From UBA7485 sp050945075 (GTDB lineage: Bacteria > Bacillota > Clostridia > Eubacteriales > Eubacteriaceae): DNA of 64,000 nt. Positions 1 to 7,851 of this stretch are shown here, piece by piece. The translations under genes and the position numbers were made by a program. How positions within the stretch are numbered: the stretch's first letter is position 1; every line of letters starts with the position of its first letter. The stretch is from NCBI GenBank assembly GCA_050945075.1, contig JBMNSG010000002.1, forward strand, positions 1 to 64,000, given 5' to 3'. Below the pieces are notes generated by a model, which saw only the letters and a list, made by a program, of their open reading frames with translations, was not told where the DNA came from and ran no database searches.

Positions 1-77
1 TGCTTTGGTAACGAAGTGGAAGGATAGAACGTTGCAGGGCTTTTTTTATTGTCTGGAAGTAATCGAATACAAAGGAT

Positions 78-190
78 GGACCGGCAGGCAGGCGCTTGCC
101 GCGCCTCCCTGAATCCTGTCCGTTCGCAAATCCTGACTGAGAACAAGTTCTCTCAGGATTTCCTCCCGTCCAGTCTTCGCCTGCCGGTCC
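78..190. repeat. Inverted-repeat-bounded intergenic element
   Basis: A perfect 12-bp inverted repeat (GGACCGGCAGGC at 78-89, its complement at 179-190) bounds 113 bp. Inside lies a strong hairpin: AATCCTGA (129-136) pairs with 153-160 and GAGAAC (139-144) with 147-152. No open frame with a start signal was recognised across it. It could be a small MITE-like element or a structured untranslated RNA. The pairing is seen directly; the function is unknown. Confidence 0.5.
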
Positions 191-297
191 GGGATGGTTG
201 AATGGCGGATGGTGATGGCGTGCGGCGTATGTGATGGCTTGATTCTTAACGGGGGTTGGGTAATCCGGGACATTGCTGTGCTTTTTATGGAAAGGAA

Positions 298-322
298 GAA
301 ATTTCACCGGTGGTGAAATTTC
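298..322. repeat. Perfect 11-bp inverted repeat, 3-nt spacer
   Basis: GAAATTTCACC at 298-308 is repeated as its exact complement at 312-322 around GGT. It lies between two larger inverted-repeat elements. A short spacer and AT-rich outer arms fit a dimeric regulator operator or a cruciform. No T-run follows, so a terminator is unlikely. No gene in the window is close enough to assign a target. Confidence 0.45.
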
Positions 323-342
323 GGTGCCTGGCCGCGGGTGTG

Positions 343-476
343 GTGATGAACAACAGGTCCTTCGCTCCGCTGGCGCTGCGCTCAGTCGCGTTCCGCGGTC
401 GGAGCCTCACGAGCTGGCTCTCTGGAAGCAAGCTTCCGCGAGCCCTCTCGTTCGCCTCCTTCCTGTTGTTCATCAC
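343..476. repeat. 134-bp GC-rich element with 15-bp terminal inverted repeats
   Basis: GTGATGAACAACAGG (343-357) and its perfect complement (462-476) flank a GC-rich core containing a further hairpin, GGAAGC-AA-GCTTCC at about 424-437. No clear target-site duplication borders the arms. Open frames cross it in several frames but none has a convincing ribosome binding site, and the predicted peptides are low-complexity. The element resembles a miniature inverted-repeat or REP-like repeat; copy number elsewhere cannot be seen here. Confidence 0.5.
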
Positions 477-680
477 GGATAGTCGGCGAGGTTTTGATCT
501 GAGTTTTGTGGCGAAACTGACTAAGAAAGAAGAGAAATGAATAGGGCTTTGAATCTGGTCCGAATGATCGTCTAAGAATGTATAGAAGTGATGATGTAAT
601 ACTTATAAAATTTCTGAAGACTGATTCTGCTTTAGTGGTCGTGAAGCTGTCGTGTTGTATCGTGTATCGGTGAAAGCTAT

Positions 681-710
681 TTGTTTTTTCCTGCATGCCT
701 GGTGTATAAA
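681..710 (+). promoter_or_regulatory. Candidate sigma-A promoter for the 129-residue protein
   Basis: TTGTTT at 681-686 and TATAAA at 705-710 are separated by 18 nt, and the -10 box ends 39 nt before the ATG at 750. The -35 is only a partial match. It is the best promoter candidate in the 1-749 stretch, which otherwise holds inverted repeats and no supported gene. Confidence 0.4.
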
Positions 711-749
711 TAGACTGACTGAAAATAAAACGAAGAAAGAAACAGAGCA

Positions 750-1139
750 ATGGAAAACAATCTTTATACATATGATGCTTTCAGACAATGGATTGCAGAT
801 AATCCGAAACTGACGGATGATCTGCAGACCTGGGTTTTCTACCGGTATGCGCAGGCGGAGGGGAAATTCGGGGATGTGGAAAGTCAGGTGGATTCTGCGG
901 ATATGGTGATGTATTTTGCGCTTTTCTATCTGTCTTCTCTGCACGACAATGAATATGCTTTTATCACAAAGGAAGAGACTATTACGTCGATGCTCGATAC
1001 CTGGCCGGAGGTCACGGCGAAAGCGCTCAACTCACTGGAAAACCACGGGGTGATCAGCGTGGTGCGGGAAGACGGCGATCTGAAAATCACCATCATGCCC
1101 GTGACGGAAAAGAAGATGCATCACCATCATCATGAGTGA
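750..1139 (+). CDS. Hypothetical protein with natural His-rich C-terminus
   Basis: A 129-residue acidic, probably cytoplasmic protein that I do not recognise. Residues 1-100 look like an alpha-helical fold with no signal peptide or membrane segment (MENNLYTYDAFRQWIADN start). It resembles uncharacterised small Firmicutes proteins only in composition. The last residues are KKMHHHHHE, a natural five-histidine tail that could bind metal. The upstream AG-rich stretch is a weak ribosome binding site. It is monocistronic: a candidate promoter lies just upstream and a strong terminator follows at 1183-1212. Existence of the gene is likely; function is unknown. Confidence 0.7.
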   Translation: MENNLYTYDAFRQWIADNPKLTDDLQTWVFYRYAQAEGKFGDVESQVDSADMVMYFALFYLSSLHDNEYAFITKEETITSMLDTWPEVTAKALNSLENHGVISVVREDGDLKITIMPVTEKKMHHHHHE

Positions 1140-1182
1140 CATCAGCCGGACCAGGGGTTTGGAAGATCAGCACAGGAAATAG

Positions 1183-1212
1183 AAAAAAGTCCGGTTTCCC
1201 GGACTTTTTTTT
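1183..1212. terminator. Bidirectional intrinsic terminator
   Basis: AGTCCGG (1188-1194) pairs with CCGGACT (1199-1205) around TTTC, with an A-run before and a T-run after. It sits between convergent genes (the His-tailed protein on + and fbp on -) and can serve both. Confidence 0.85.
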
Positions 1213-1238
1213 AAGATTCAGATGATCAGGATCGTCGG

Positions 1239-3239
1239 TCACAGTGCTTTTTCTTTGATAATCCCGCGTTTATACGCACAGATCAGCATGTTAATATCGC
1301 TGAGCTGTCGTTCGATGTCTGTGCCGACGTCGGTATCTTTTACGCAGATTCTGTCAAAGGTGGATTCGACCACTTCCATTTTGTCTTCAAAGCCCATGCC
1401 GTCTTCCAGTGCCTGTTCTACTGAAACAAAAGGCTTGTGGCTGGTGAGCAGCAGACCGTAGGAATTGAAGGTAAGGGTATAACCGGCGATACCGGTTGCT
1501 TCGTGATAGGCTTCTGCAAAGCCGCCGTCAATGACCAGCTGTTTGCCGTTGGCACGGATTGGGGATTCCCCGGATTTGGTTTTGACCGGAACATGGCCGT
1601 TGATCATATGGCCTCTGGCAGGGTCGATCCCGAATTCTTCGAGAATGGTATCTGCCGTGCGTTCACCGGTATCCGGATCTCCCATAAGCTGATAATAATT
1701 ATTATAGTGTTCCTTATGGGTTTCCTTGTCTTCGATAAAATAGCGTTCAAAGGTCGCCATTTTGTCTTTCCCGAACAGCGGCGAATTCTTGTTGCACCAG
1801 AGGAACCACAGGAAGTCGGTGATGGGATCATAAACGTCTCCGCTGGAGAAGTAGGCTTCGCGTGCGAGCTGGTCGTACTTGTCCATGAGTGCCCGGCCGC
1901 TGTAATACTGCCGTCCCAGTTTGATCGGAGTAAATGTCCCGTCGGAATTCATAATCATGCAGGCGTGGAACAGCAGGTTGCCGTTATAGGTCAGGTACAT
2001 GCTGCCCTTGGCGTACAGGAAACGGATATGCTTCTGAAGCCGTTCCGATTTTTTAAAGGCTGCGATGAGCTTGTCAATGACGCTCTGCTCTTCATCCGAC
2101 AGAACGTTCGGACGAGCCGGGTCGATGGTAGGCAGCAGTGAATCCAGCAGCGGGTAAACCTGGTCGCCAATGACAATGGTGCCGGTCGCGTAGTCAATGT
2201 TCGGCAGAAGAATGCGGTCATCCATTTCGTATTCCGGATGACGCCCGATAATCTGTTCTTCAATTTTGAACTGGATGATGGAGATGGCCTTGTGCATTTT
2301 GGCCATAAGCATCATGTCCGGATCCTGTTTCCAGTTTTCGTCCTTAGCCGCTTTGGGGCGGAAAAGATCCACTTCATCATCGGCGTAGATGCGGTTGGCG
2401 AAGGTTGCCAGCGGCAGCAGGTTAATGCCATAGCCGGTTTCCAGCACGTCCATATTGCCGTAACGCAGCGCGATACGGATAACGTTTGCGATACAGGCAG
2501 GATTGCCCGCAGCCGCGCCCATCCACAGGATATCGTGATTACCCCACTGAATATCCATCGAATGGTGTTCCATAAGCTGATCCATAACCAGCTGGGGTCC
2601 CGGCCCTCTGTCGAAAATATCGCCGATAATATGGAGATGGTCGGTGCACAGGCGTTTGATTACTGCGCACAGCTCTTCGATAAAGTAATCGGCCCGGCCC
2701 GCTTCAACAATGGTCTGGATGATCATGTTGTAATAGTCTTTTTTATCGCTCCTGGATTCGTCTTCCTGGAGCAGCTCGTCCATGATGTAGCGGAAATCTT
2801 CCGGAAGAGCTTTGTTGACCTTGCTGCGGGTATACTTGGTCGCCGTTTCCCGGCAGACCTTGATGAGCCGGTAGATGGTCAGCTCGTACCAGTTGTTGAG
2901 ATAGCGTTTGGCTTTGACTTTTTTGACCAGTTCCAGTTTTTCCGCAGGGTAGTAAATGAGCGAAGTCAGTTCGTCCAGGTCTTCGGTGGTCAACGTCTGT
3001 TCCAGTGCTTCCAGAACTTTTTTCCTGACAGCGCCGGAGCCGTTCTGCAGAACATGATAGAAGGCTGCGTTTTCCCCGTGAATATCAGTCAGGAAGTGTT
3101 CGGTTCCCTTGGGCAGATTGAGGATGGCGCTTAAGTTAACGACTTCACCGACAGCGCTGGTTATGCTCGGAAAATCCTTTGAGAGCAGCTCCAGATATTT
3201 CTTGTTATCTATGATCTCTCTCTGTGTGAATTTTTCCAT
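1239..3239 (-). CDS. fbp: Fructose-1,6-bisphosphatase, class III
   Basis: Hydrolyses fructose 1,6-bisphosphate to fructose 6-phosphate and phosphate in gluconeogenesis, in the cytoplasm. At 666 residues it matches the class III enzyme of Bacillus (about 670) and not the short class I or II enzymes. Calcineurin-like metallophosphoesterase motifs are present: TDIHGE at 51-56, then GDIFDRGPGP and QWGNHDILWMG further on, and a late INGHVPVK segment. The ATG is preceded by AAGGAG on the minus strand, which fixes the start. It stands alone, convergent with the upstream small gene and ending at a shared terminator. Family assignment is firm. Confidence 0.95.
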   Translation of the reverse strand: MEKFTQREIIDNKKYLELLSKDFPSITSAVGEVVNLSAILNLPKGTEHFLTDIHGENAAFYHVLQNGSGAVRKKVLEALEQTLTTEDLDELTSLIYYPAEKLELVKKVKAKRYLNNWYELTIYRLIKVCRETATKYTRSKVNKALPEDFRYIMDELLQEDESRSDKKDYYNMIIQTIVEAGRADYFIEELCAVIKRLCTDHLHIIGDIFDRGPGPQLVMDQLMEHHSMDIQWGNHDILWMGAAAGNPACIANVIRIALRYGNMDVLETGYGINLLPLATFANRIYADDEVDLFRPKAAKDENWKQDPDMMLMAKMHKAISIIQFKIEEQIIGRHPEYEMDDRILLPNIDYATGTIVIGDQVYPLLDSLLPTIDPARPNVLSDEEQSVIDKLIAAFKKSERLQKHIRFLYAKGSMYLTYNGNLLFHACMIMNSDGTFTPIKLGRQYYSGRALMDKYDQLAREAYFSSGDVYDPITDFLWFLWCNKNSPLFGKDKMATFERYFIEDKETHKEHYNNYYQLMGDPDTGERTADTILEEFGIDPARGHMINGHVPVKTKSGESPIRANGKQLVIDGGFAEAYHEATGIAGYTLTFNSYGLLLTSHKPFVSVEQALEDGMGFEDKMEVVESTFDRICVKDTDVGTDIERQLSDINMLICAYKRGIIKEKAL

Positions 3240-3381
3240 AAATTCTCCTTATGATGTGTTTCAAACAGAAATTCCAATAGTACTGTCCCTCTATTATAAA
3301 ACGTTCCCTGGACTTAAACCAGTACACGTTAACAAGTTGACAAGATTATCCGGCAAAAGAAGAAAAAAGTATAAAAAAGAC

Positions 3382-3410
3382 TTTACAAAAGAGGGCAACC
3401 CCTGTAAAAT
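3382..3410 (+). promoter_or_regulatory. Promoter of tRNA-Val
   Basis: TTTACA (3382-3387) and TAAAAT (3405-3410) with a 17-nt spacer lie 30 nt upstream of the tRNA. The same architecture precedes the other two tRNAs in the window. Confidence 0.75.
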
Positions 3411-3440
3411 AATAAAAGTCAGCTGATTGAGCTGACGTAT

Positions 3441-3516
3441 GATTCTGTAGCTCAGCTGGAAGAGCGCTACGTTGACATCGTAGAGGTCGTTGGTTCAAGC
3501 CCAATCAGAATCACCA
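3441..3516 (+). tRNA. tRNA-Val (anticodon GAC)
   Basis: A full cloverleaf can be drawn: acceptor GATTCTG pairs with CAGAATC, the D arm is GCTC/GAGC, and the anticodon stem CTACG/CGTAG encloses TTGACAT, so the anticodon is GAC (valine, GUC codons). The T arm and an encoded CCA (3514-3516) follow. A promoter and a terminator make it a single transcription unit. Confidence 0.95.
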
Positions 3517-3531
3517 TTTTCGAATATTCTG

Positions 3532-3574
3532 AACACCCGCGCAGGCATTAGCATTCCTGGCGGGTGTTTTTTAT
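3532..3574 (+). terminator. Terminator of tRNA-Val
   Basis: AACACCCGC (3532-3540) pairs with GCGGGTGTT (3560-3568), followed by a T-rich tract. An inner CAGG/CCTG extends the stem. Confidence 0.8.
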
Positions 3575-3626
3575 TTTCAGCTGAGCGGTTAGTTAATTGA
3601 AGGGATGCACGTTCGTATCCATGCCA

Positions 3627-3674
3627 TTCACGTCAATTCAGGACGTATTCTTCACATCAATTCAGGACGTATTC
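3627..3674. repeat. 24-bp tandem duplication at a gene 3' end
   Basis: Two adjacent 24-bp copies (3627-3650 and 3651-3674) differ at one base. The second copy contains the last codons and stop (complement at 3657-3659) of the exonuclease gene, so the gene end was duplicated outside the reading frame. Confidence 0.8.
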
Positions 3675-4598
3675 ATAGAAGATATCTTCTGGAAGAATCT
3701 GCAGGTCCTGACCTTTAAGAATATATGCTTCTGCTTTTTTCTGTTTACTACTCTTTCCATCCTTGATGCTTTTGCAGTAATCATTATTGCCCAGGATCAG
3801 AAAATTTGTCTTTTTCGTGACAGTATTACCGTTTATCCCACCAAAATTAACAACCAGCTGCTGTGCGTCCTTTCTATTCAGTTTATCAAGGCTCCCTGTA
3901 AAGACACAAACCCTGCCACACAACGGACTATCTGAATGGTCACAATCCGTGGTTGGCTTCATAGCCAGGAGTTCTGCCAGACTTCTCTTATGAAAGCGTC
4001 TTGACGGCCTGAATAAAGAAATGAAATCATCTGTTGAAGCATATCTGTTGTTTATTTCTTTTTTCATGATCTGGTACATCTGGTTCGTAAGCATACAGTC
4101 ATTTTCTGATCGATGCAGATCACGACTTTCATCAAGTTCCAGATATTCGATCATTGTATCCAGAGAATGGCTGTTTAAATCCGGATATAGCTTTCTGGAC
4201 AGTCTGAGAGTATCAACAAAATCATTAGCCAAATATTTTGATGCGGTCCGATCCAGAATATCGTAAAGAAAATTGATATCGAAAGAAACATTCTGTCCTA
4301 TAAGGGTATCGTCGGCTATGAAATCGAACAGGGGATTCGCAATCTGCTTGAACTCTGGAGAGTCGATTAACATTTTATTTGTTATCCCGGTAAGCTGGGA
4401 GATAAACTCGGGTATTTCAAATCCGGGATAAACAAGGGTTGAAAATGTATCTGTATGTTTATCATCACGGTATTTTATCGCGCTTACTTCAATGATCGAA
4501 TCGTAATAAGGACTTAAACCAGTCGTTTCGATATCGATCAACGTATAATCGGACGGTAAATCGATAATGCTGCTTCCTCTATGTTCACGTGTTTTCAT
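3657..4598 (-). CDS. DnaQ-type 3'-5' exonuclease with C-terminal BRCT domain
   Basis: Predicted DEDDh exonuclease, cytoplasmic, acting on DNA 3' ends in proofreading or repair. The N-terminal half carries all catalytic motifs: TLIDIETTGLSP (Exo I), GQNVSFDINFLYD (Exo II) and HRSENDC (Exo III, H-x4-D). A BRCT-like domain follows (GRVCVFTGSLDKL, then TNFLILGNN). The exonuclease-plus-BRCT layout is known for PolC-epsilon-like proteins of Firmicutes. The chosen ATG gives 313 residues; a GTG nine bases upstream (4607) is possible. Neither has a good ribosome binding site, suggesting coupling to the upstream gene, whose stop is only a few bases away. Base composition is more AT-rich than neighbours, hinting at transfer. 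Confidence 0.85.
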   Translation of the reverse strand: MKTREHRGSSIIDLPSDYTLIDIETTGLSPYYDSIIEVSAIKYRDDKHTDTFSTLVYPGFEIPEFISQLTGITNKMLIDSPEFKQIANPLFDFIADDTLIGQNVSFDINFLYDILDRTASKYLANDFVDTLRLSRKLYPDLNSHSLDTMIEYLELDESRDLHRSENDCMLTNQMYQIMKKEINNRYASTDDFISLFRPSRRFHKRSLAELLAMKPTTDCDHSDSPLCGRVCVFTGSLDKLNRKDAQQLVVNFGGINGNTVTKKTNFLILGNNDYCKSIKDGKSSKQKKAEAYILKGQDLQILPEDIFYEYVLN

Positions 4599-4611
4599 TG
4601 AGATCACTTTT

Positions 4612-5130
4612 TCATATGTTTTTGTTTGATCCGTAAAAAATTCGTCCGTTCTCGAGATTGTTTTTATAATGACATTTGTTTGAATAGACTTTATCCGGAT
4701 GAATACAATGTTTTACTTCACTGCATTCTATATACTTATGGCAACAGCCAAACATTTCGCCATCCATATATTCTGCCTGAAGATAGTTGTAGACATTTAC
4801 TAATGGATCGATAAGATCTGAAATTGCGTTATCATCTTTTAGTGAATAACGGATACCGTTGCTCACGGATTTCATATCGGGTTCCTTTTCAAAGATCTTT
4901 GAAAAATCGTTTGGAATTTCTAAGTAATAAATTTTCCTGGATTTCATATATTTGATACCAGCAATTTTCTTTGTGAAAAATTTAATGGCAAAGACAGACA
5001 TAGACGGCGTACCTTTAATCCAGTCCTGTGTATCTCCTACTTGATCTGAGATTCCGGCTTTTATCTTTTTAAAAATTGCATCAGCTTGAACATTCTTGTT
5101 ATTTTCTTCCATGATACTTTCTTGCTCCAT
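4612..5130 (-). CDS. Unknown protein with Cys/His-rich C-terminus, partner of the exonuclease
   Basis: A 172-residue protein I do not recognise. No signal peptide or membrane helix. The C-terminal quarter has a Cys/His cluster (GCCHKYIECSEVKHCIHP, then NKCHYKNN) that could bind zinc or a metal cluster; NGRIFYG follows. AGGAGGG lies just before the ATG; a second in-frame ATG six codons in is possible. It is the first gene of a two-gene operon with the BRCT exonuclease and shares its AT-rich composition. A role with that nuclease on DNA is inferred from position only. Confidence 0.75.
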   Translation of the reverse strand: MEQESIMEENNKNVQADAIFKKIKAGISDQVGDTQDWIKGTPSMSVFAIKFFTKKIAGIKYMKSRKIYYLEIPNDFSKIFEKEPDMKSVSNGIRYSLKDDNAISDLIDPLVNVYNYLQAEYMDGEMFGCCHKYIECSEVKHCIHPDKVYSNKCHYKNNLENGRIFYGSNKNI

Positions 5131-5185
5131 AATTCCCTCCTATGCTTACAAATTCTTTATCAGCTTTATCTGTTTTCATCGCAGA

Positions 5186-5202
5186 TAGTAAAACGTTTAC
5201 TA
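5186..5202. promoter_or_regulatory. Candidate operator upstream of the exonuclease operon
   Basis: TAGTAAAACGTTTACTA is a 7-3-7 inverted repeat with an AAACGTTT core, resembling LacI-family operator centres. It lies 56 bp upstream of the first gene start. No regulator is linked, so the assignment is tentative. Confidence 0.35.
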
Positions 5203-5492
5203 AAGTTAAGAGAAAGATGTCTTTATTTCTGCTTTCAGTACCGTTTTGAATAATGCTATCCTGTTATAAAATCGATAATCCACTATCTCTTATTTGAGGA
5301 CTCACTGGCATTTCGTATCTGCTTTGATTCGATAAAGCCATCATATCATTGACTGTCCGGTCTCACCATGTGATTATCCGGCATCCAGACAGATGTTTTT
5401 TATAATTTATAGATATCCGGAAGAGAAAGCTGTGGCTCATGGACCGGAGATTTTCGCTGAAAGTATGAAAACCGGCTTTGAGCAATAAAAAA

Positions 5493-5512
5493 CCCCGGAA
5501 TCGCTTCCGGGG
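5493..5512 (-). terminator. Intrinsic terminator of the 105-residue gene
   Basis: CCCCGGAA (5493-5500) pairs with TTCCGGGG (5505-5512) around TCGC. The A-run to its left becomes a T-run on the minus strand, matching the minus-strand gene that ends at 5598. Confidence 0.8.
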
Positions 5513-5597
5513 CGGTCATTCAGCGGGAACCATGGTATCCGACCGGGATTCCCTTCGTGATATCGGTTTTGTCCGCTGATGTTTTTTTATGCTGCAC

Positions 5598-5915
5598 TTA
5601 TTTCTTTTCTTTATCCTGATCTTCGCTGATCCCGGCGCGTTTTTCTGCGTCTTCCACACTGTCTACTGGTGTGTACATCCCGGTCTGGTTGTTTTCCATG
5701 AGCCAGAAGTGTTCGCCGGTTCCCTTGAGCGTGATATCGTAGACAGTATAGTCGTCCGAGAGAGCGGTGGTTTCCAGTTCGCCGATCGTCGCGATTTCAT
5801 AGATGCTGAAATTTTCTTCATTAGCCAGATAGAATTCTTCAAATTCAGAGATATTGTTTAGAAAAATATAGTCTTCGAATTCTCCGATTCCCCGTACCAG
5901 TATCTTATATTCCAT
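5598..5915 (-). CDS. Small acidic hypothetical protein
   Basis: A 105-residue, strongly acidic cytoplasmic protein with no recognised family. The sequence begins MEYKILVRGIGEF and ends in a charged tail (EDQDKEKK). The middle alternates hydrophobic and charged residues as in a small alpha/beta fold. GGGGGA stands a few bases before the ATG, supporting translation. Its own terminator lies downstream at 5493-5512, so it is monocistronic. No function is proposed. Confidence 0.75.
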   Translation of the reverse strand: MEYKILVRGIGEFEDYIFLNNISEFEEFYLANEENFSIYEIATIGELETTALSDDYTVYDITLKGTGEHFWLMENNQTGMYTPVDSVEDAEKRAGISEDQDKEKK

Positions 5916-6158
5916 AGTCTTTTCCCCCGATTTTGATACCCTTATACATATCCAGACAGACTTTTTATTAACAGCATTGCAAATAACAGAAGGAACGGTT
6001 AAAATAAAAGTAAGATGAAACTAACATATTATGAAACAGATGGCTATGGACGATATCGTGTTGTATTTCCTTTATCGCAGTGTCTGAATCTGTTAACCTG
6101 AACAATAGAAACAATCGTATGAAACAGAATAATGAGAAAACTCATCTGAAAGGAGTTT

Positions 6159-6965
6159 ATGATGAATCAGACAATGTCGCCGGTTCTGCTGGCGGGATGT
6201 GCGGGCCTGTTTACCTGGGGGATGACAGCCCTGGGTGCTTCAATGGTCTTCTTTTTTAAGGAACTGAACAAAAAAGTTTTAAATATTATGCTGGGATTTG
6301 CAGCCGGGGTCATGGTGGCAGCCAGCTTCTGGAGTCTCCTGCAGCCGTCCATCGAGATGTCTGCGGATCTCTCGGTCCCACAGTGGTTTCCGGCACTGAT
6401 CGGTTTTGTGCTGGGTGGTGCGGCACTGTATCTGCTGGACAAGCTGCTTCCGCATATTCATCCGGAAACAGGGCACCAGGAAGGGATCAAGACTTCCTGG
6501 CAGCGCAGTCTTCTGCTGGTGCTGGCGATTACCATTCATAATATCCCGGAAGGTTTTGCCGTAGGTGTAGCCTTTGGCGGACTGGCATCAGGGAATGCGC
6601 TGTTCAGTCTTTCTGCAGCGATTTCTCTGGCACTGGGGATCGGACTGCAGAACTTCCCGGAAGGGGCAGCTGTGTCGATTCCGCTTCGTCGTGAAAACAT
6701 GAGTCGTGTCCGCGCTTTCAATTACGGACAGCTTTCCGGCTTTGTAGAACCGGTTGCTGCAGTCATCGGTGCGGCGGCAGTCTTCTATATTCAGGCGATT
6801 CTGCCGTATGCGCTGGCTTTTGCAGCAGGCGCCATGCTGTATGTTGTCGCTGATGAACTGATTCCGGAATCACAGCTGGGACATGATCATGAAATTGAAT
6901 TTTCGACACTGGGCTTCATGGGCGGGTTTGCCATTATGATGCTTATGGATGTCGCATTGGGCTGA
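6159..6965 (+). CDS. ZIP-family divalent metal transporter
   Basis: Integral membrane importer of zinc or related divalent metals, 268 residues with about eight predicted membrane segments. The conserved helices IV and V carry HNIPEGFAVG and QNFPEGAAVS, the metal-binding signature of the GufA/ZupT branch. The loop between (PHIHPETGHQ) is His-containing, as is usual for the variable loop. AAGGAG precedes tandem ATGs; the first is chosen. The gene is followed 30 bp later by nfo, probably on one transcript. Metal specificity cannot be read from the sequence. Confidence 0.9.
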   Translation: MMNQTMSPVLLAGCAGLFTWGMTALGASMVFFFKELNKKVLNIMLGFAAGVMVAASFWSLLQPSIEMSADLSVPQWFPALIGFVLGGAALYLLDKLLPHIHPETGHQEGIKTSWQRSLLLVLAITIHNIPEGFAVGVAFGGLASGNALFSLSAAISLALGIGLQNFPEGAAVSIPLRRENMSRVRAFNYGQLSGFVEPVAAVIGAAAVFYIQAILPYALAFAAGAMLYVVADELIPESQLGHDHEIEFSTLGFMGGFAIMMLMDVALG

Positions 6966-6995
6966 TGCCTGGAAGCACTGGAAACAGGAGTAAAT

Positions 6996-7832
6996 ATGAT
7001 AACAATCGGACCGCACGTATCGATCGCTAAAGGCTTTCTGCACGCTGCGAAGGACGCGAAGTCGATGGGAGCCAACACCTTCCAGTATTTCACCAGGAAT
7101 CCGCGTGGTGGAGCTGTTAAGGCACTGGATCCCGGGGATCTGGAAGCCTGCCGTGTATTTATGGAGGAAAATAGTTTTGGCCCCATACTGGCGCACGCGC
7201 CGTACACCCTGAATATGGCTTCTTCTAAAGAAGAAACCCGTGATTTTGCATTCCGGGCTTTTACAGAGGATCTGGAACGGATGGAAAGCATTCCCTGCAG
7301 CCTCTATAATTTTCACCCCGGTTCCCATACCGGAGACGGAGTTGACACCGGCATTGACCGCATCATCGACATTCTGAACCGCGGGCTCCGGCCTGAGTTT
7401 ACGACTACGGTGCTGCTGGAGACCATGGCTGGCAAAGGCACCGAAATCGGCCGCAGCTTCGAGGAAGTCAGGCGTATTATTGACGGGACGGAACTGTCAG
7501 ACAAGCTGGGTGTCTGCCTGGATACCTGCCATGTTTTTTCCGCCGGATACGATCTGATCCGCGAACCGCAGCAGGTCCTTGAGGATTTTGACCGCATTAT
7601 CGGACTGGACAGGCTCCGGGCCATCCATCTGAATGACAGCAAGATGCCGTTCGCGGCGCATAAAGACCGTCATGAAAAACTCGGAGACGGGGAAATCGGA
7701 CTGGAAGCGATCCGCAGCTTTGTATGCAGTCCCGCCGTCCGCGATGTGCCGATGTTTCTGGAAACACCGAATGACAATGCCGGTTATGCCCGGGAAATCC
7801 GGATGATCCGGGAAATCCGGGGAGAAGCATAA
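6996..7832 (+). CDS. nfo: Endonuclease IV (AP endonuclease)
   Basis: Cleaves DNA 5' to abasic sites in base excision repair, using a trinuclear zinc centre in a TIM barrel. The 278-residue length is typical. It starts MITIGPHVSIAKGF and holds the family motifs NFHPGSHTGDG, LETMAGKGTEIG, CLDTCHVFSAGYD and HLNDSKMPFAAHKDRHEKLGDG, which supply the His, Glu and Asp zinc ligands. ACAGGAG precedes the ATG. The last codons contain a short internal duplication (REIRMI then REIRGE) and the region beyond the stop is made of 19-bp tandem repeats. It is probably cotranscribed with the ZIP gene. Confidence 0.95.
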   Translation: MITIGPHVSIAKGFLHAAKDAKSMGANTFQYFTRNPRGGAVKALDPGDLEACRVFMEENSFGPILAHAPYTLNMASSKEETRDFAFRAFTEDLERMESIPCSLYNFHPGSHTGDGVDTGIDRIIDILNRGLRPEFTTTVLLETMAGKGTEIGRSFEEVRRIIDGTELSDKLGVCLDTCHVFSAGYDLIREPQQVLEDFDRIIGLDRLRAIHLNDSKMPFAAHKDRHEKLGDGEIGLEAIRSFVCSPAVRDVPMFLETPNDNAGYAREIRMIREIRGEA

Positions 7833-7851
7833 GGCAGCAATAGAAACGAAA

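Larger units (their letters stand above)
5131..5597. other. Intergenic stretch with promoter region and terminator
   Basis: No gene was found here. It must hold the promoter of the exonuclease operon (reading left) and the terminator of the gene that ends at 5598. A 7-bp inverted repeat TAGTAAA-ACG-TTTACTA and a GC-rich hairpin are listed separately; the rest is AT-rich without clear signals. Confidence 0.5.

Noticed and set aside
46..540. Open frames of 60-94 codons on both strands across the first 540 bases
   Set aside because: They run through GC-rich inverted repeats, lack ribosome binding sites and give low-complexity peptides in several frames at once.
1437..3134. Long plus-strand open frames (234 and 298 codons)
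   Set aside because: They are exact antisense shadows of fbp, which has full family motifs and a good ribosome binding site.
3329..3346. TTAACAA near tRNA-Val as a Rex site
   Set aside because: Only one half-site is present and the opposite half does not match.
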